A stretch of 64,000 bases of DNA. It comes from CAWFFV01 sp963814985. Its GTDB lineage: Bacteria > Chloroflexota > Ktedonobacteria > Ktedonobacterales > Ktedonobacteraceae. The DNA lies in the NCBI GenBank assembly GCA_963814985.1, contig CAWFFV010000013.1, forward strand, positions 124,001-188,000. The letters run 5' to 3'. The notes below the pieces were generated by a model. That model did not search any database, had not been told where the DNA came from, and saw only the letters and a list, made by a program, of their open reading frames with translations. Numbering within the stretch: the stretch's first letter is position 1; every line of letters begins with the position of its first letter. A program made the position numbers and the translations under genes. Positions 33,537 to 42,567 of the stretch are shown here, piece after piece.

Positions 33537-35675
33537 TCATAGCTTTCCAACAGCCAGAAGCCAGCAGCGAAGAAGTTCCGCAACGCTCCAGGCTTGTGCG
33601 AAACACCCAGCAGGCGCAAAAGGAGGCACTGGCTCCGCCACTTCACTGATTGTACCCAGACAGTCTCTCCAGAGTTGTTGTACCAGGGTTTCAAGCAAGG
33701 GTAAGAGTTCCTCACGATTATTATACACTTGTAAATGAGCATCAACATATGGGCCAATCAGCCAGGACCAGATTGTCCCTTGATGGTATGCTCCATCACG
33801 CTGTATACGATCTCCATTAAAGTGGTTACGGTAAGCAGGATCAAGAGGACTGAGTGAACGTAACCCTACCGGCGTCAGCAGATGCTCTGTAATCTGTTGC
33901 AGCATGCTGCTCATCTGGGCATCAGAGAGCAGATCACATGTCAATGTCGCAGCAAATAACTGATTAGGTCGTAGTGAAGCATCATTCTGACCAGCTACGC
34001 CATCGACATCAATAACATCGTAGAGATAACCACCATCCTCATACCAGAAGCGCGAGGCAAAATGCTGAAGGACCTTGCTACGAAGTTGACTATAGAAGGT
34101 GGCGTCGGTCGAAAGACGCTCAGACCAGGTTTCCATCACCGTAAGCGCATAGTACCAGAGTGCGTTGATCTCTACTGGCTTTCCCCGGCGTGGTGTCACG
34201 ACCCAATCATCCACCTTTGCATCCATCCATGTCAACTGCACTCCTGGTACACCAGCATGCAATAAACCATCATTGGGATCAACCCCGATGCCATACAACG
34301 TTCCACGGACATGCCATTGAATAATGTCACTCAGCACAGGAAAGAGTTCTTTGAGCAACGTCCAATCTCCGGTAATAGAGAGATAGCGGGCGACTGCGTG
34401 GAACATCCAGAGTGTCGCATCTACGGTATTATACTCTGGAGCTTCCCCACTGTCTGGGAAGCGATTGGGGATGAGTCCTTGATGGGTAAAGGAGGCAAAG
34501 GCTTTGAGTAAACCACGCGCCTCACTATAACGCCCCGTGAAGAGTAGCAGGCCAGGCAGCGCAATCATGCTATCACGTCCCCAGTCAGTGAACCAGGGAT
34601 AGCCCGCAATGATCGTCTTGCGATCAGACAAGAGGTGCAGAGGTTGGTTGGCAGTCTCGCTATAATCGGGGCGTGCGACGATAAATTGGTCGGCGGCAAC
34701 AACCAGACGCGCATGCACAGGATCAAGCTGGTGTCGAGTATCTGTTGAGCGATCTGCCACAGCTAACAGGTGCTTGATACGGTCCTGGTGACGCATTAAG
34801 GACCGGGTTGCGGCCTCTTCATGGTGAGGACCACCGAAATCGGCAGGTAGCTCTGCATCCGCACTGATCACAAGAGTCATCTGCATACCAGGAGTAAGCT
34901 GCATCTGAAACATCCCAGGCTGATAGACATCCTCCCGATCAGCTAATCCTCGCTCAGTCTCTCGGCGATGCAAGATATTCCAATGCCACATACCAGTAGA
35001 GGTAAAGAAAGCCGATGGATCAGCAACCAATTGATAGGAGGGAGCGTCATCAGATGCCCGTATACGGCAACGATTGCCCTGGCCTTCCACAAAAAAATGT
35101 CCATCGGACGTCCCTTGTGTGGCACTATGATGGTCACGAGAGAGACAGAACGGTAAGAGTGTCAGCGTCACAGCCTCATCATCTTTATTATCACCCATCA
35201 GAACGCTATGCAGAGTATATTGCACACAGGTGGTGTTGTGCCCATACTCCATCCAGATTCGTTTTTCCAGCGTCAGCGTTTCACTCAAGCGATAGATAAA
35301 ACAGGGAACATCGCCTTCCAGCAATACCATTTCAAGATAGTCATATCCTTGTGGATCAATTCTCCCATCCTGATACTCATTGACACCAAGTTTGAGCATT
35401 TGCCCATCAGGTAACGTTACCTCTTCATCGAGCTTTGTCACCAGAACAGTTCGTTCAACGGGTGGACGAAGTGCAGCAACCAACAGTCCATGATAGCAAC
35501 GCGTGGTAGCTCCTACCAGTGAACCAGCTGCATAGCCTCCCAAACCGTTAGTTACCAACCACTCATGGTTGAGTCCGGCCTGCACATCACCGCAAATATC
35601 TCGGCCTGCCTGGATATTCCAGGCATTCGCCTGAGTCTCATACTGTAATATTGTATCGCGCTCCAAAACCATCAT
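33537..35675 (-). CDS. amylo-alpha-1,6-glucosidase / glycogen debranching-type enzyme
   Basis: 712 residues. The N-terminal beta domain (WLVTNGLGGYAAGSLVGATTRCYHGLLVAA) and C-terminal (alpha/alpha)6 barrel (AGYPWFTDWGRDSMIALPG, PNRFPDSGEAPEYNTVDA) are the signature of the bacterial/archaeal GDE family (amylo-alpha-1,6-glucosidase). It hydrolyses alpha-1,6 branches in glycogen-like glucans. Asp/Glu catalytic candidates are in the DWGRDS and the later D-G-G-Y stretches. Cytoplasmic: no signal peptide. Stands 50 bases from polA on the same strand. A first Met at 35672 is equally possible. Confidence 0.9.
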   Translation of the reverse strand: MMVLERDTILQYETQANAWNIQAGRDICGDVQAGLNHEWLVTNGLGGYAAGSLVGATTRCYHGLLVAALRPPVERTVLVTKLDEEVTLPDGQMLKLGVNEYQDGRIDPQGYDYLEMVLLEGDVPCFIYRLSETLTLEKRIWMEYGHNTTCVQYTLHSVLMGDNKDDEAVTLTLLPFCLSRDHHSATQGTSDGHFFVEGQGNRCRIRASDDAPSYQLVADPSAFFTSTGMWHWNILHRRETERGLADREDVYQPGMFQMQLTPGMQMTLVISADAELPADFGGPHHEEAATRSLMRHQDRIKHLLAVADRSTDTRHQLDPVHARLVVAADQFIVARPDYSETANQPLHLLSDRKTIIAGYPWFTDWGRDSMIALPGLLLFTGRYSEARGLLKAFASFTHQGLIPNRFPDSGEAPEYNTVDATLWMFHAVARYLSITGDWTLLKELFPVLSDIIQWHVRGTLYGIGVDPNDGLLHAGVPGVQLTWMDAKVDDWVVTPRRGKPVEINALWYYALTVMETWSERLSTDATFYSQLRSKVLQHFASRFWYEDGGYLYDVIDVDGVAGQNDASLRPNQLFAATLTCDLLSDAQMSSMLQQITEHLLTPVGLRSLSPLDPAYRNHFNGDRIQRDGAYHQGTIWSWLIGPYVDAHLQVYNNREELLPLLETLVQQLWRDCLGTISEVAEPVPPFAPAGCFAQAWSVAELLRCWLLAVGKL

Positions 35676-35725
35676 AAATACTCTCTTCTTCGTACCATTT
35701 CACAGAGAAAATTTGTAACTTTCCC

Positions 35726-37786
35726 TTATACCATCGGCTCAGCCTCATACCAGTTCTTACCTACCTTCATCTCTACCTTAATAGGTACATCCAGGTCTGC
35801 GACTCCCTCCATCAGAGTTTTGATAAGATGCTTCGCACGATTAAGCTCTTCTACAGGTACCTCAAACACCAGCTCATCATGTACCTGCAAGATCATACGC
35901 GTCTTCATATGCTTCTCTCTGAGAGCATGGTGGAGACGAATCATTGCTATCTTGATAAGGTCCGCATTGCTCCCCTGAATGGGCATATTGATGGCCTCAC
36001 GTTCTAACGCTTGACGCTCGTTATGTGAAAGAGCATGCATGTCAGGAATAAAACGCTTGCGCCCGAAGAGCGTATTGACATATCCCTGGGTACGAGCCTG
36101 GTTCAAAGTGCTATCAACATACCCTTTAATGCGAGGAAATGTCTCATGGTAGCGCTTGATAAAGCTGGCAGCATCAGCATTACTCATTCCAGTGACCTGT
36201 GAGAGGCCAAAAGCCGATTGACCATAGAGTACCGCATAAACGACCGTTTTCGCCAGCCGACGTTGATCTTTGGTTACCTCTTCCACTGGCACATTGAAGA
36301 GCGAGGCAGCAGTAATGGTGTGAATATCTTCATCCTGGCTGAAAGCTTCTATCAGGCGCGGCTCATGGGTAATATGAGCCAGGATACGTAACTCGAACTG
36401 CGAATAGTCGGCAGTCAGCAGTATATAACTGGGATCAGCAATGAAGGCACGCCGGATTTGTCGCCCCAGTTCCGTACGTACAGGAATATTCTGGAGATTG
36501 GGGTTACTTGACGAGAGGCGACCACTGGAGGCCACGGTCTGATTAAACGATGTATAGACACGCCCGGTTTTAGGGTCCATCAGCGTCAGTAAGCCATCAA
36601 CGTATGTTGACTTGAGCTTGCCCAGTTGACGATATGCCAGCAGGTGGTCAATAATGGGATGCTTACCCTGAAGGCTCTCAATAACATCAGCATTCACCGA
36701 GTAACCTGTCTTTGTCTTCTTCCCCGTCGGTAGTTTCAATTCGTTAAAGAGAATCTCGCCGAGTTGCTTGGTTGAGTTAATATTGAAGACGCGTCCAATA
36801 GAGTCGTGAATTGCTTTTTCAAGCAGGTGCAGTTGCTCATCAAGCGTTTCGCCAAACTCGCGGAGGAAATCAGCGTTAAGGGCAACGCCATACATCTCCA
36901 TCTGCATCAAGACAGGCACCAGGGGAAGCTCGATACTATTGTAGAGATCCAGCAAACCGTGCTGGCGTAATTCTGTCATGATTGGCTCAACCAGACGTAG
37001 TGTCATATCTGCATCGGCACCTGCATAGTCAGCAGCCCTCTGCACTGACACCAGAGCCATACTGATCGTTTTATTGCCAGAGCCAATGAGGTCGCTGATG
37101 GGCGTCATCACAGGGCCTAGCCGTTGAAAGACCTGATCTTTAAGTCCAAGTCCTCGCCTTCCAGGTTCCGCAAGGTAAGCACCAACCATTGTATCAAAGG
37201 CGAGACCACGGGGGGTGAGACCATAACGTGACAGGACCGCCATATCATACTTGCCATTGTGCATATACTTCTGGATTCTCTCGTCTTCCAGGACAGGCTG
37301 CAATTTCTCCAATACATACGAGAGTGGCAATTGCGTAGAAGGACTCTGCCCATCCAGAGTGGAGGTATGCCCTACAGGAATATAATAGGCCTCACCCTGC
37401 GCCATTGAACAGGAAATACCCACCAATGCCGCACGACGAGGCTCCTCCGAGGTGGTCTCTGTATCGAAAGCAAAACGACCAGCATCATACAGGCTCTTGA
37501 TGAGAATGCGTAATGCTTCCTCAGTATCAACAATCATCGTATTCGTTTGCGGAACTGACTCATCTTCCAGGAAAATAGGAGTGTTTGCATGAGATGGACT
37601 CGGCAAACGCAGTTTATGCACTACCTCTGTATGTGGCTCTGGTACGTCGAAGAGGCTGAGTTGCATTGGCCCTTCTTCCAGATGGCTTGCCGCTTCAGTG
37701 GAAGCTGATACAGCTAACAAGGTGGGTAGACCCATCGATACTTCCTCAGCTGGCAAGAAATCAGGAGGTAAAGGTGGTGTCATCAC
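35726..37786 (-). CDS. polA: DNA polymerase I, 3'-5' exonuclease and polymerase part
   Basis: 686 residues beginning at a GTG, comprising a 3'-5' exonuclease-like domain (FAFDTETTSEEPRRA, DMAVLSRYGL, YAGADADMTLRL) and the family A polymerase: motif A LLTADYSQFELRILAH, motif B RRLAKTVVYAVLYGQSAFG, motif C ILQVHDELVFE. The frame stays open upstream of the GTG into TYTPAIGDENLLYAPP, which joins naturally to the exonuclease half with a +1 shift. So this is not a free-standing gene by design: it is the second part of a polA frameshifted near 37850. It lacks its own ribosome-binding site. Confidence 0.93.
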   Translation of the reverse strand: MMTPPLPPDFLPAEEVSMGLPTLLAVSASTEAASHLEEGPMQLSLFDVPEPHTEVVHKLRLPSPSHANTPIFLEDESVPQTNTMIVDTEEALRILIKSLYDAGRFAFDTETTSEEPRRAALVGISCSMAQGEAYYIPVGHTSTLDGQSPSTQLPLSYVLEKLQPVLEDERIQKYMHNGKYDMAVLSRYGLTPRGLAFDTMVGAYLAEPGRRGLGLKDQVFQRLGPVMTPISDLIGSGNKTISMALVSVQRAADYAGADADMTLRLVEPIMTELRQHGLLDLYNSIELPLVPVLMQMEMYGVALNADFLREFGETLDEQLHLLEKAIHDSIGRVFNINSTKQLGEILFNELKLPTGKKTKTGYSVNADVIESLQGKHPIIDHLLAYRQLGKLKSTYVDGLLTLMDPKTGRVYTSFNQTVASSGRLSSSNPNLQNIPVRTELGRQIRRAFIADPSYILLTADYSQFELRILAHITHEPRLIEAFSQDEDIHTITAASLFNVPVEEVTKDQRRLAKTVVYAVLYGQSAFGLSQVTGMSNADAASFIKRYHETFPRIKGYVDSTLNQARTQGYVNTLFGRKRFIPDMHALSHNERQALEREAINMPIQGSNADLIKIAMIRLHHALREKHMKTRMILQVHDELVFEVPVEELNRAKHLIKTLMEGVADLDVPIKVEMKVGKNWYEAEPMV

Positions 37787-37823
37787 CGGTACAACACCAA
37801 CGGGCGGAGCGTATAATAGGTTT

Positions 37824-38804
37824 TCATCGCCTATTGCCGGGGTATATGTAGGTCGCTTCTCTCCCTTCTTTTCCTTCTACCGCGAGTACTGTTTCGGACG
37901 CGTTGATTCCTAGCAGGCGAAACAGTGCCAATACTCTCTCTACCAATGTGCGAAACTCCAACTCCCGAAAGAGCGTCAAAACTTTCTCTGTATCGACATG
38001 GGTGAGCCGACAGGCTTCCAGATCTAGTTGCACTGGCACATCCAGGACAATCGTCGCCAGAAATTTGCTTTGACGCGCCTGCTCTGCGCCTTCAGACAAC
38101 AATTTCTGCTCCTTTAGCTTAAGAGCATCAACATGGGCCAGGATATCTTCCAGGTCGCCATATTCTGCGAGCAGACGACTGGCAGTTTTCTCACCGATCC
38201 CAGGTACTCCAGGAATATTATCCGATTTGTCACCAACCATCCCTTTAAAATCGATCAATTTCCTGGGTGGGAATCCATAGCGTGCCTTTACCTCCGCTTC
38301 GTCATATTCTGTGACCTCTGTAATGCCACGCTTGGCAACCTTCACCAAAACATGATCATTGACCAGTTGCAAGGTATCCATATCACCAGTATAGATAATG
38401 GTATCGACATCTTGCTGCGTTGCCTGTACCGAGAGCGTACCCAGGACATCATCAGCCTCAAAACCATCCTTCTCATAGATCTGAATACCAAAAGCCTGGA
38501 CAACCTCATGAATACGGCCAAATTGCGGTTTCATATTTTCGGGCAAAGCAGGACGATGCGCTTTGTATGGCGCATATTGGATATGGCGAAATGTCGGCGT
38601 AGGCCGGTCAAAGGTCACGGCAATATAATCAGCTTTCTCTTCCAGCAGCGCCTTCATCAGCATGGAGGTAAAACCAAAGGTTGCATTGACTGGCTCACCA
38701 GCACTGGTGGAGAGATCATCTGGTACAGCATGGAAGGCCCGGTGAATAATGGCATGTCCATCAATCAAGACAAGTTTTTTTCGTTTCATTTCTTTTGTTG
38801 TCAT
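37824..38804 (-). CDS. polA: DNA polymerase I, 5'-nuclease part
   Basis: 326 residues: flap endonuclease domain of DNA polymerase I (LVLIDGHAIIHRAFHAV, VTFDRPTPTFRH, GFEADDVLGTL, TGDMDTLQLV, MVGDKSDNIPGVPGIGEKTA). It removes RNA primers during replication and repair. GGGGGGAAAG precedes the ATG. The frame ends at TGA 37824 shortly after EGREATYIYPGNRR. The remaining polA frame is in +1, and a single extra base around 37845-37856 joins both to a normal polypeptide of about 1,020 residues. As polA is important for viability, a sequencing insertion must be considered. Confidence 0.93.
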   Translation of the reverse strand: MTTKEMKRKKLVLIDGHAIIHRAFHAVPDDLSTSAGEPVNATFGFTSMLMKALLEEKADYIAVTFDRPTPTFRHIQYAPYKAHRPALPENMKPQFGRIHEVVQAFGIQIYEKDGFEADDVLGTLSVQATQQDVDTIIYTGDMDTLQLVNDHVLVKVAKRGITEVTEYDEAEVKARYGFPPRKLIDFKGMVGDKSDNIPGVPGIGEKTASRLLAEYGDLEDILAHVDALKLKEQKLLSEGAEQARQSKFLATIVLDVPVQLDLEACRLTHVDTEKVLTLFRELEFRTLVERVLALFRLLGINASETVLAVEGKEGREATYIYPGNRR

Positions 38805-38834
38805 CTGCTTTCCCCCCTTTTTCTATTCCCAGTC

Positions 38835-40178
38835 TTATGCCAAAACACGGTAACTGCCATGCATACCACCTTCCCAGGTGCACAGGCTCACATGAGAAGG
38901 TTCATTCTTCGTCGCCGTGATCAATGCAAAGACATACTCAGTCACATCGCGTAGTGGTACTGTGTTCCAGTCAGGGGCATATAACCAGTCAACCAGGTCA
39001 GGCGTAATCTCCTCAGGGGAAGGTAGAGCTAAACGTGTCGTCCTGCTTGCCGTATTGAGATAAACCTGCTTCCCCTGGTTAATCGAATCAGTGCGAGCCA
39101 TATGGGTATGTCCAGCAAGAGCATAGCGTAACGTCGGGTCGCGCTGAAGGACTGCATGCATCCCTCGTGCCACACCTTCACCCATCCGGTATGTAGCAGG
39201 AGCACAAATAGCCGCCATAGCCTCCTCACGCGGAAGTGAAAGAGCATCACGCAACATGATAAACTCCATCATCTCTTCTGGCGAAATCTGTCCCTCTTCA
39301 GGTACTGACTTCCAATCAGTCTTCTGTACAATCATATCCTGCTGAAAAGCTACAAAATCTTGCATAATCTCCTCAAAGAGTCGTACAGGGTTTTGCTCTT
39401 CTCCAGAGGCAAGATTTGCAAGGGCCTTGCGTGGATATGATAGCATTTGCATGGTGTGATGTGCTGTCTCAACAATCAAGGCAGGGTTCAACAGGCAGAG
39501 CATAGCTATCTGACGAGTCGAGTTTATCGACGGCTCAAAGTGATCAAAATAGGCATAGCGTTGACTGATCAGATAGGCCGAATGCTGAAAATATCGCGAA
39601 CCCATCGGGAGGAGGATGGTCTGGGGATCAGACGTTAATGGTTGCCCTTCCTCGTCCCATAACCCCTCGATAGCATGATTCCAAAAGTCATAGTGATTTC
39701 CATGCTCGATATAGACATCAGGGCATGGACGATAGAAGCGCGTTGGGCAGAAGTATATTCTTGGATCAGCCGATTTTCCAACGATGGCTGCACAAATACG
39801 GCGACGAACCTCCGCAAAACACAGTTCGAGATCATGATTGCCCGCGACGAAAGTGATCGTTCGACCGGGCTTTTCCATAAAAGATCGCAACATTGTGAAA
39901 AAGGGAACCTGAGCAGCCAGAATTTTCTCGATTTTCTGTACGGCTGTTCCCTGGTCAGTATGAAAGAGTGCTGTATAAGGCAGAGTCACAAGAAAATCAA
40001 AGCAATCCCCGTTGATGATGAGCTCCACGCTCTCAGCTTGACCAAACGGATCAACACCAGAGGAGGTTGCGTGAAGCAAACCCTCAAAAGCCGATTGCTG
40101 GCTCTTACCAAAACAATCAAGAAAAAAAGAACTATCAGTAAGATGTAGATCGCTTATTACCAGCTTAACGGTGAACAT
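38835..40178 (-). CDS. calcineurin-like metallophosphoesterase
   Basis: 447 residues with the five metallophosphatase motifs: SDLHL, NGDCFDF, AGNHDLEL, IEHGNHYD and AGHTHMARTD, which bind two metal ions. The large inserted helical region between motifs IV and V is specific to this branch. Related sequences include UDP-2,3-diacylglucosamine hydrolases and cyclic-nucleotide/DNA phosphoesterases, so the substrate is open. No signal peptide, cytoplasmic. It is the first gene of the run with polA on the minus strand; a 31-base gap before polA allows co-transcription. Confidence 0.88.
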   Translation of the reverse strand: MFTVKLVISDLHLTDSSFFLDCFGKSQQSAFEGLLHATSSGVDPFGQAESVELIINGDCFDFLVTLPYTALFHTDQGTAVQKIEKILAAQVPFFTMLRSFMEKPGRTITFVAGNHDLELCFAEVRRRICAAIVGKSADPRIYFCPTRFYRPCPDVYIEHGNHYDFWNHAIEGLWDEEGQPLTSDPQTILLPMGSRYFQHSAYLISQRYAYFDHFEPSINSTRQIAMLCLLNPALIVETAHHTMQMLSYPRKALANLASGEEQNPVRLFEEIMQDFVAFQQDMIVQKTDWKSVPEEGQISPEEMMEFIMLRDALSLPREEAMAAICAPATYRMGEGVARGMHAVLQRDPTLRYALAGHTHMARTDSINQGKQVYLNTASRTTRLALPSPEEITPDLVDWLYAPDWNTVPLRDVTEYVFALITATKNEPSHVSLCTWEGGMHGSYRVLA

Positions 40179-40581
40179 ATATACCCTTTCTGAGCTTGGA
40201 GTGCAAAACCGGAAATGATAGAATGATCCTATTATTTTTTGTTTTGTCGTCTTTACTTACGCCAAACCAAATAGGTATCTATTATGATAGAGAAGGCAAT
40301 CACCGTGTTGAGAGACACGCTGCGTTTCTTGCCAGTGACTTTTGTTCCTGCTGTATTTTACTGTGTTTGTGCCGAGATGTATAGTATAGTTAATTGGCAG
40401 GCAGTGTAATAACGTTTTTTCGTTGTATCATGAGATACGTAGCCTGTGTACTCACAACTAGAACAGCGATTGAGTAGCATACGTTGGACTCTTACACCTA
40501 CAGTCAGTGTAACATGCCATCGGAATGTGCTGAGGGTGGTGCCTGAGAGTCGTCTCTATTCCAGAAAGCTGAGGGGGACAT
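40179..40581. other. 400-base regulatory spacer between divergent genes
   Basis: No coding sequence. An inverted repeat TTACAC (40492-40497) / GTGTAA (40507-40512) lies about 70 bases upstream of the small regulator at 40582 and may be its operator. Confidence 0.4.
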
Positions 40582-40845
40582 ATGTCTCGCAGAAGTAATG
40601 TAATTTCAGAAAAGCACCTGAATAGTGCAGGAGATAGTATTATGGCCGAAGATAGAAGAGAAGAACTGCTGACCGTCCGTGAAGTGGCACGCCGTCTACG
40701 TGTCGATGATACAACAGTACGTCGTTGGATTAAGAGTGGCGCGCTAGAAGCAATTACGCTCCCTCATCGTGGTAAGCGTCAGGCCTACCGTATCAAAAAA
40801 TCGACGCTTGACAACTTGCTAAATAGTTCTCTTCCCTTGATCTAG
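40582..40845 (+). CDS. MerR/excisionase-type helix-turn-helix protein
   Basis: 87 residues. The core LLTVREVARRLRVDDTTVRRWIKSGALEAI followed by GKRQAYRI is the winged HTH of the excisionase/MerR-like (HTH_17) group, which reads a helix, the VRRWI recognition helix and a two-strand wing. Such proteins act as excisionases or small transcription regulators. GAGGGGG precedes the ATG at 40582; 40642 is a second in-frame ATG. No integrase lies nearby. A strong hairpin terminator follows. Confidence 0.85.
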   Translation: MSRRSNVISEKHLNSAGDSIMAEDRREELLTVREVARRLRVDDTTVRRWIKSGALEAITLPHRGKRQAYRIKKSTLDNLLNSSLPLI

Positions 40846-40870
40846 CCAACTCGATAAGCAGGTTTCTTCC

Positions 40871-40910
40871 AGGAGGGACTGAGAGGTGTTTCTGCCTCTC
40901 AGTCCCTCCT
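40871..40910. terminator. 16-bp stem terminator
   Basis: AGGAGGGACTGAGAGG (40871-40886), loop TGTTTCTG, exact inverse 40895-40910, then TT. It sits at the edge of the family-B repeat. Confidence 0.7.
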
Positions 40911-41062
40911 TTATGCGCCGCCTGCGGCGGCGCGAGGAAAAAAGAAATTTTGTGGGGACACCCCGCGCCCCGGTCAAGGGCTGACCGCCCTTGACAATCC
41001 CGCTTCTCAAGCGGCTTGAGAGAGTGAACTCTTGTTCGAAAAATTTGGGATGACCCATGTCG
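40911..41062 (-). repeat. family-B repeat, partial inverted copy
   Basis: Reading the minus strand from 41062 gives GGGTCATCCCAAATTTTTCG, then segments shared with the copy at 8315-8571: CCGCTTGAGAAG-GGGATTGTCAAGGGCGG, AGCCCTTGACCGGGG, CTCGCGCCGCCGCAGGCGGC. The second terminal repeat is absent. It abuts family-A copy A4. A short scrap of the same family (TCTCAAGCCGCTT, minus strand) lies near 26510, beside A2. Confidence 0.8.
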
Positions 41063-41067
41063 CCCTC

Positions 41068-41170
41068 GTTTGATGTGGGTTGTGGTGGTTGCGGCGCAAC
41101 ACCACAACCCACATCAAACAACCTGCGAAGTGCCGTAGGCGCTGAGGAATCAGGGAACCTGAATAGTTAC
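41068..41170 (-). repeat. family-A repeat, copy A4 (inverted, one end lost)
   Basis: On the minus strand: GTAACTATTCAGGT, CTGATTCCTCAGCGCC, GCAGGTTGTTTGATG and a long hairpin (41068-41119), almost perfect with a one-base bulge. The stem sequence (GTGGGTTGTGGTG) differs from A1 and A6. The part after the hairpin is missing. Confidence 0.85.
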
Positions 41171-41364
41171 ACAAAGGCAATAACTACTCAAAATGGCCAG
41201 GCATGGAAGTGCTGAGCTTGTACTCATGAATATGATGACAGTACTGGTGTCTGACGACCAACAACAGCTAGAGGCCTCATACAGCTGATACAAACCCTAC
41301 TCTGCCAAATTCGGAAATGCTCTTTATACTCCATAGAAGTGTGTGATCGAATAAGCACGTTTGA

Positions 41365-42433
41365 TTGAAAGAGGAACCCATGTTTAGCAAATTGTTGTGG
41401 TGGAAACGTCTGGCATTACCCTGTGTCTGTCTAGGGACGAGTCTAATCCTTCTTTTAGCTTCTCTGCCTTCCTTGAACGTTGCGCATGCGCAAACCAGGC
41501 AGATGAATGCTCCTTTCCCAATTGGTGTTCTCATTATCACCATGTTTCCTCCTGAGCGGGATGAGTGGCTGAGTCACGGAACATGGCAGGTAGTATCTCA
41601 ACCAATTGGTTCCCTTGATACTACGGACGGCGCTGTTTATTGTCAGATTAGCAATAGCAGTTGTAATGGCGTTTACCTCACAATGACAGGTACAGACAAG
41701 GTCAACGCTGCAACCAGCATGATGGCTGTTTTGAGAGATCCAACCTTATCGTTCAAGGGAACCTATTTTTTGACCACCGGGACGGCTTCCACATCTCCAT
41801 CTTCCGCAGGCACCCTTGGTTTTGTTGCCTGGGCTCATTGGATTGTTGACCGGGATCAAGGAACTCATGTCATTCCTTCGACTGCACCTGATTATCCTTT
41901 CGGCTACCAGCCTCCGAATACTTCTTTTCCTGACAATACCGCTGACTTTCAGCTCAACACAAAGCTGATACAACAGGCATACGATATAACGGCTGGTCTG
42001 AAGTTTAGCAGATAGCCCCGAGGCACAGGCGGAAAGAGTTCTGTATCCAGGCCAGGCCGATCGGCAGCCCTTTGTTGCAATGTGCGACACTCTCACTTCA
42101 GATAGTTATATAGTAGGCTCCCAGTTATCTTTGCAGGCAAAGTATATTACGGGGAAGGTCTCTGATACTTCAAGACCCGGCAACTATTGCACTATGGAAG
42201 ATGAAGATACCGCTGTTGCGGGGGCACTCAAGCGTGTGAGTCCAAACTATCTACAGTGTTATCTAAACCTGCGTGGTGCCACCGTTTTTGATCAACCCCC
42301 TCCCAGTCAATCAGTCGAGGCATTTATAGCGGAGCATTTCCGTGTCAATGCGCTTGTGCTTGCTAATCTCCATCTGGTTGCTTCAACCGTAATAAACAAA
42401 TCTCTGATACAGAAGCCATGTCCGAACGACTAG
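41365..42433 (+). pseudogene. purine nucleoside permease (NUP family), frameshifted (+1)
   Basis: N-terminal signal peptide (LALPCVCLGTSLILLLASLPSLNVAHAQ, shown in part: LILLLASLPS) then the NUP-type nucleoside-binding protein: IGVLIITMFPPERDEW, NAATSMMAVL, YFLTTGTASTSPSSAGTLG, AWAHWIVDRD, PYGYQPP-like PFGYQPPN. Frame 1 stops at 42013-42015 after AGLKFSR. In the +1 frame the protein goes on DSPEAQAERV...MCDTLTSDSYIVG...YCTMEDEDTAVAGALKR, the normal second half, to 42433. One extra base at about 42010-42012 (AGCAGATAG for AGCGATAG) explains it. Known NUP proteins bind or transport purine nucleosides, and fungal members are permeases. Confidence 0.85.
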
Positions 42434-42475
42434 GCAGCAACTTGCGAAGCGCCTTTGGCGCTGAGTAAGCAGGAA
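42433..42475 (-). repeat. relic of family-A repeat (A5)
   Basis: On the minus strand: CTGCTTACTCAGCGCC-AAA-GGCGCTTCGCAAGTTG, matching the left module of the family, but no long hairpin or right end follows. Directly beside it is the independent terminator palindrome at 42495-42541. Confidence 0.6.
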
Positions 42476-42494
42476 ATGGGAAGTAAGGAGTTAT

Positions 42495-42541
42495 GAAAGA
42501 TGGTCATAAGAGCACACGTTGCACTCTTATGACCATCTTTC
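42495..42541. terminator. bidirectional terminator between convergent genes
   Basis: Perfect 18-bp stem (42495-42512 with 42524-42541, arms begin GAAAGATGGTCATAAGAG, 11-base loop). Sited between the ends of the NUP gene (plus) and the nucleotide-sugar enzyme (minus). The A/T-rich foot (GAAAG/CTTTC) gives a short U run on one side. Confidence 0.7.
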
Positions 42542-42567
42542 AGCTGATGGGGACAAAGGTTACAGCG

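Noticed and set aside
37824..37860. Programmed +1 frameshift site in polA like that of prfB
   Set aside because: No CTT-TGA slippery sequence or Shine-Dalgarno-like stimulator before the stop; the break is better explained by one extra base.
42495..42541. Counting this palindrome as the variable core of a family-A repeat
   Set aside because: It lies on the wrong side of the relic's left module and lacks the TTTTATG foot and TTTGCG apex, so it is listed as a terminator.
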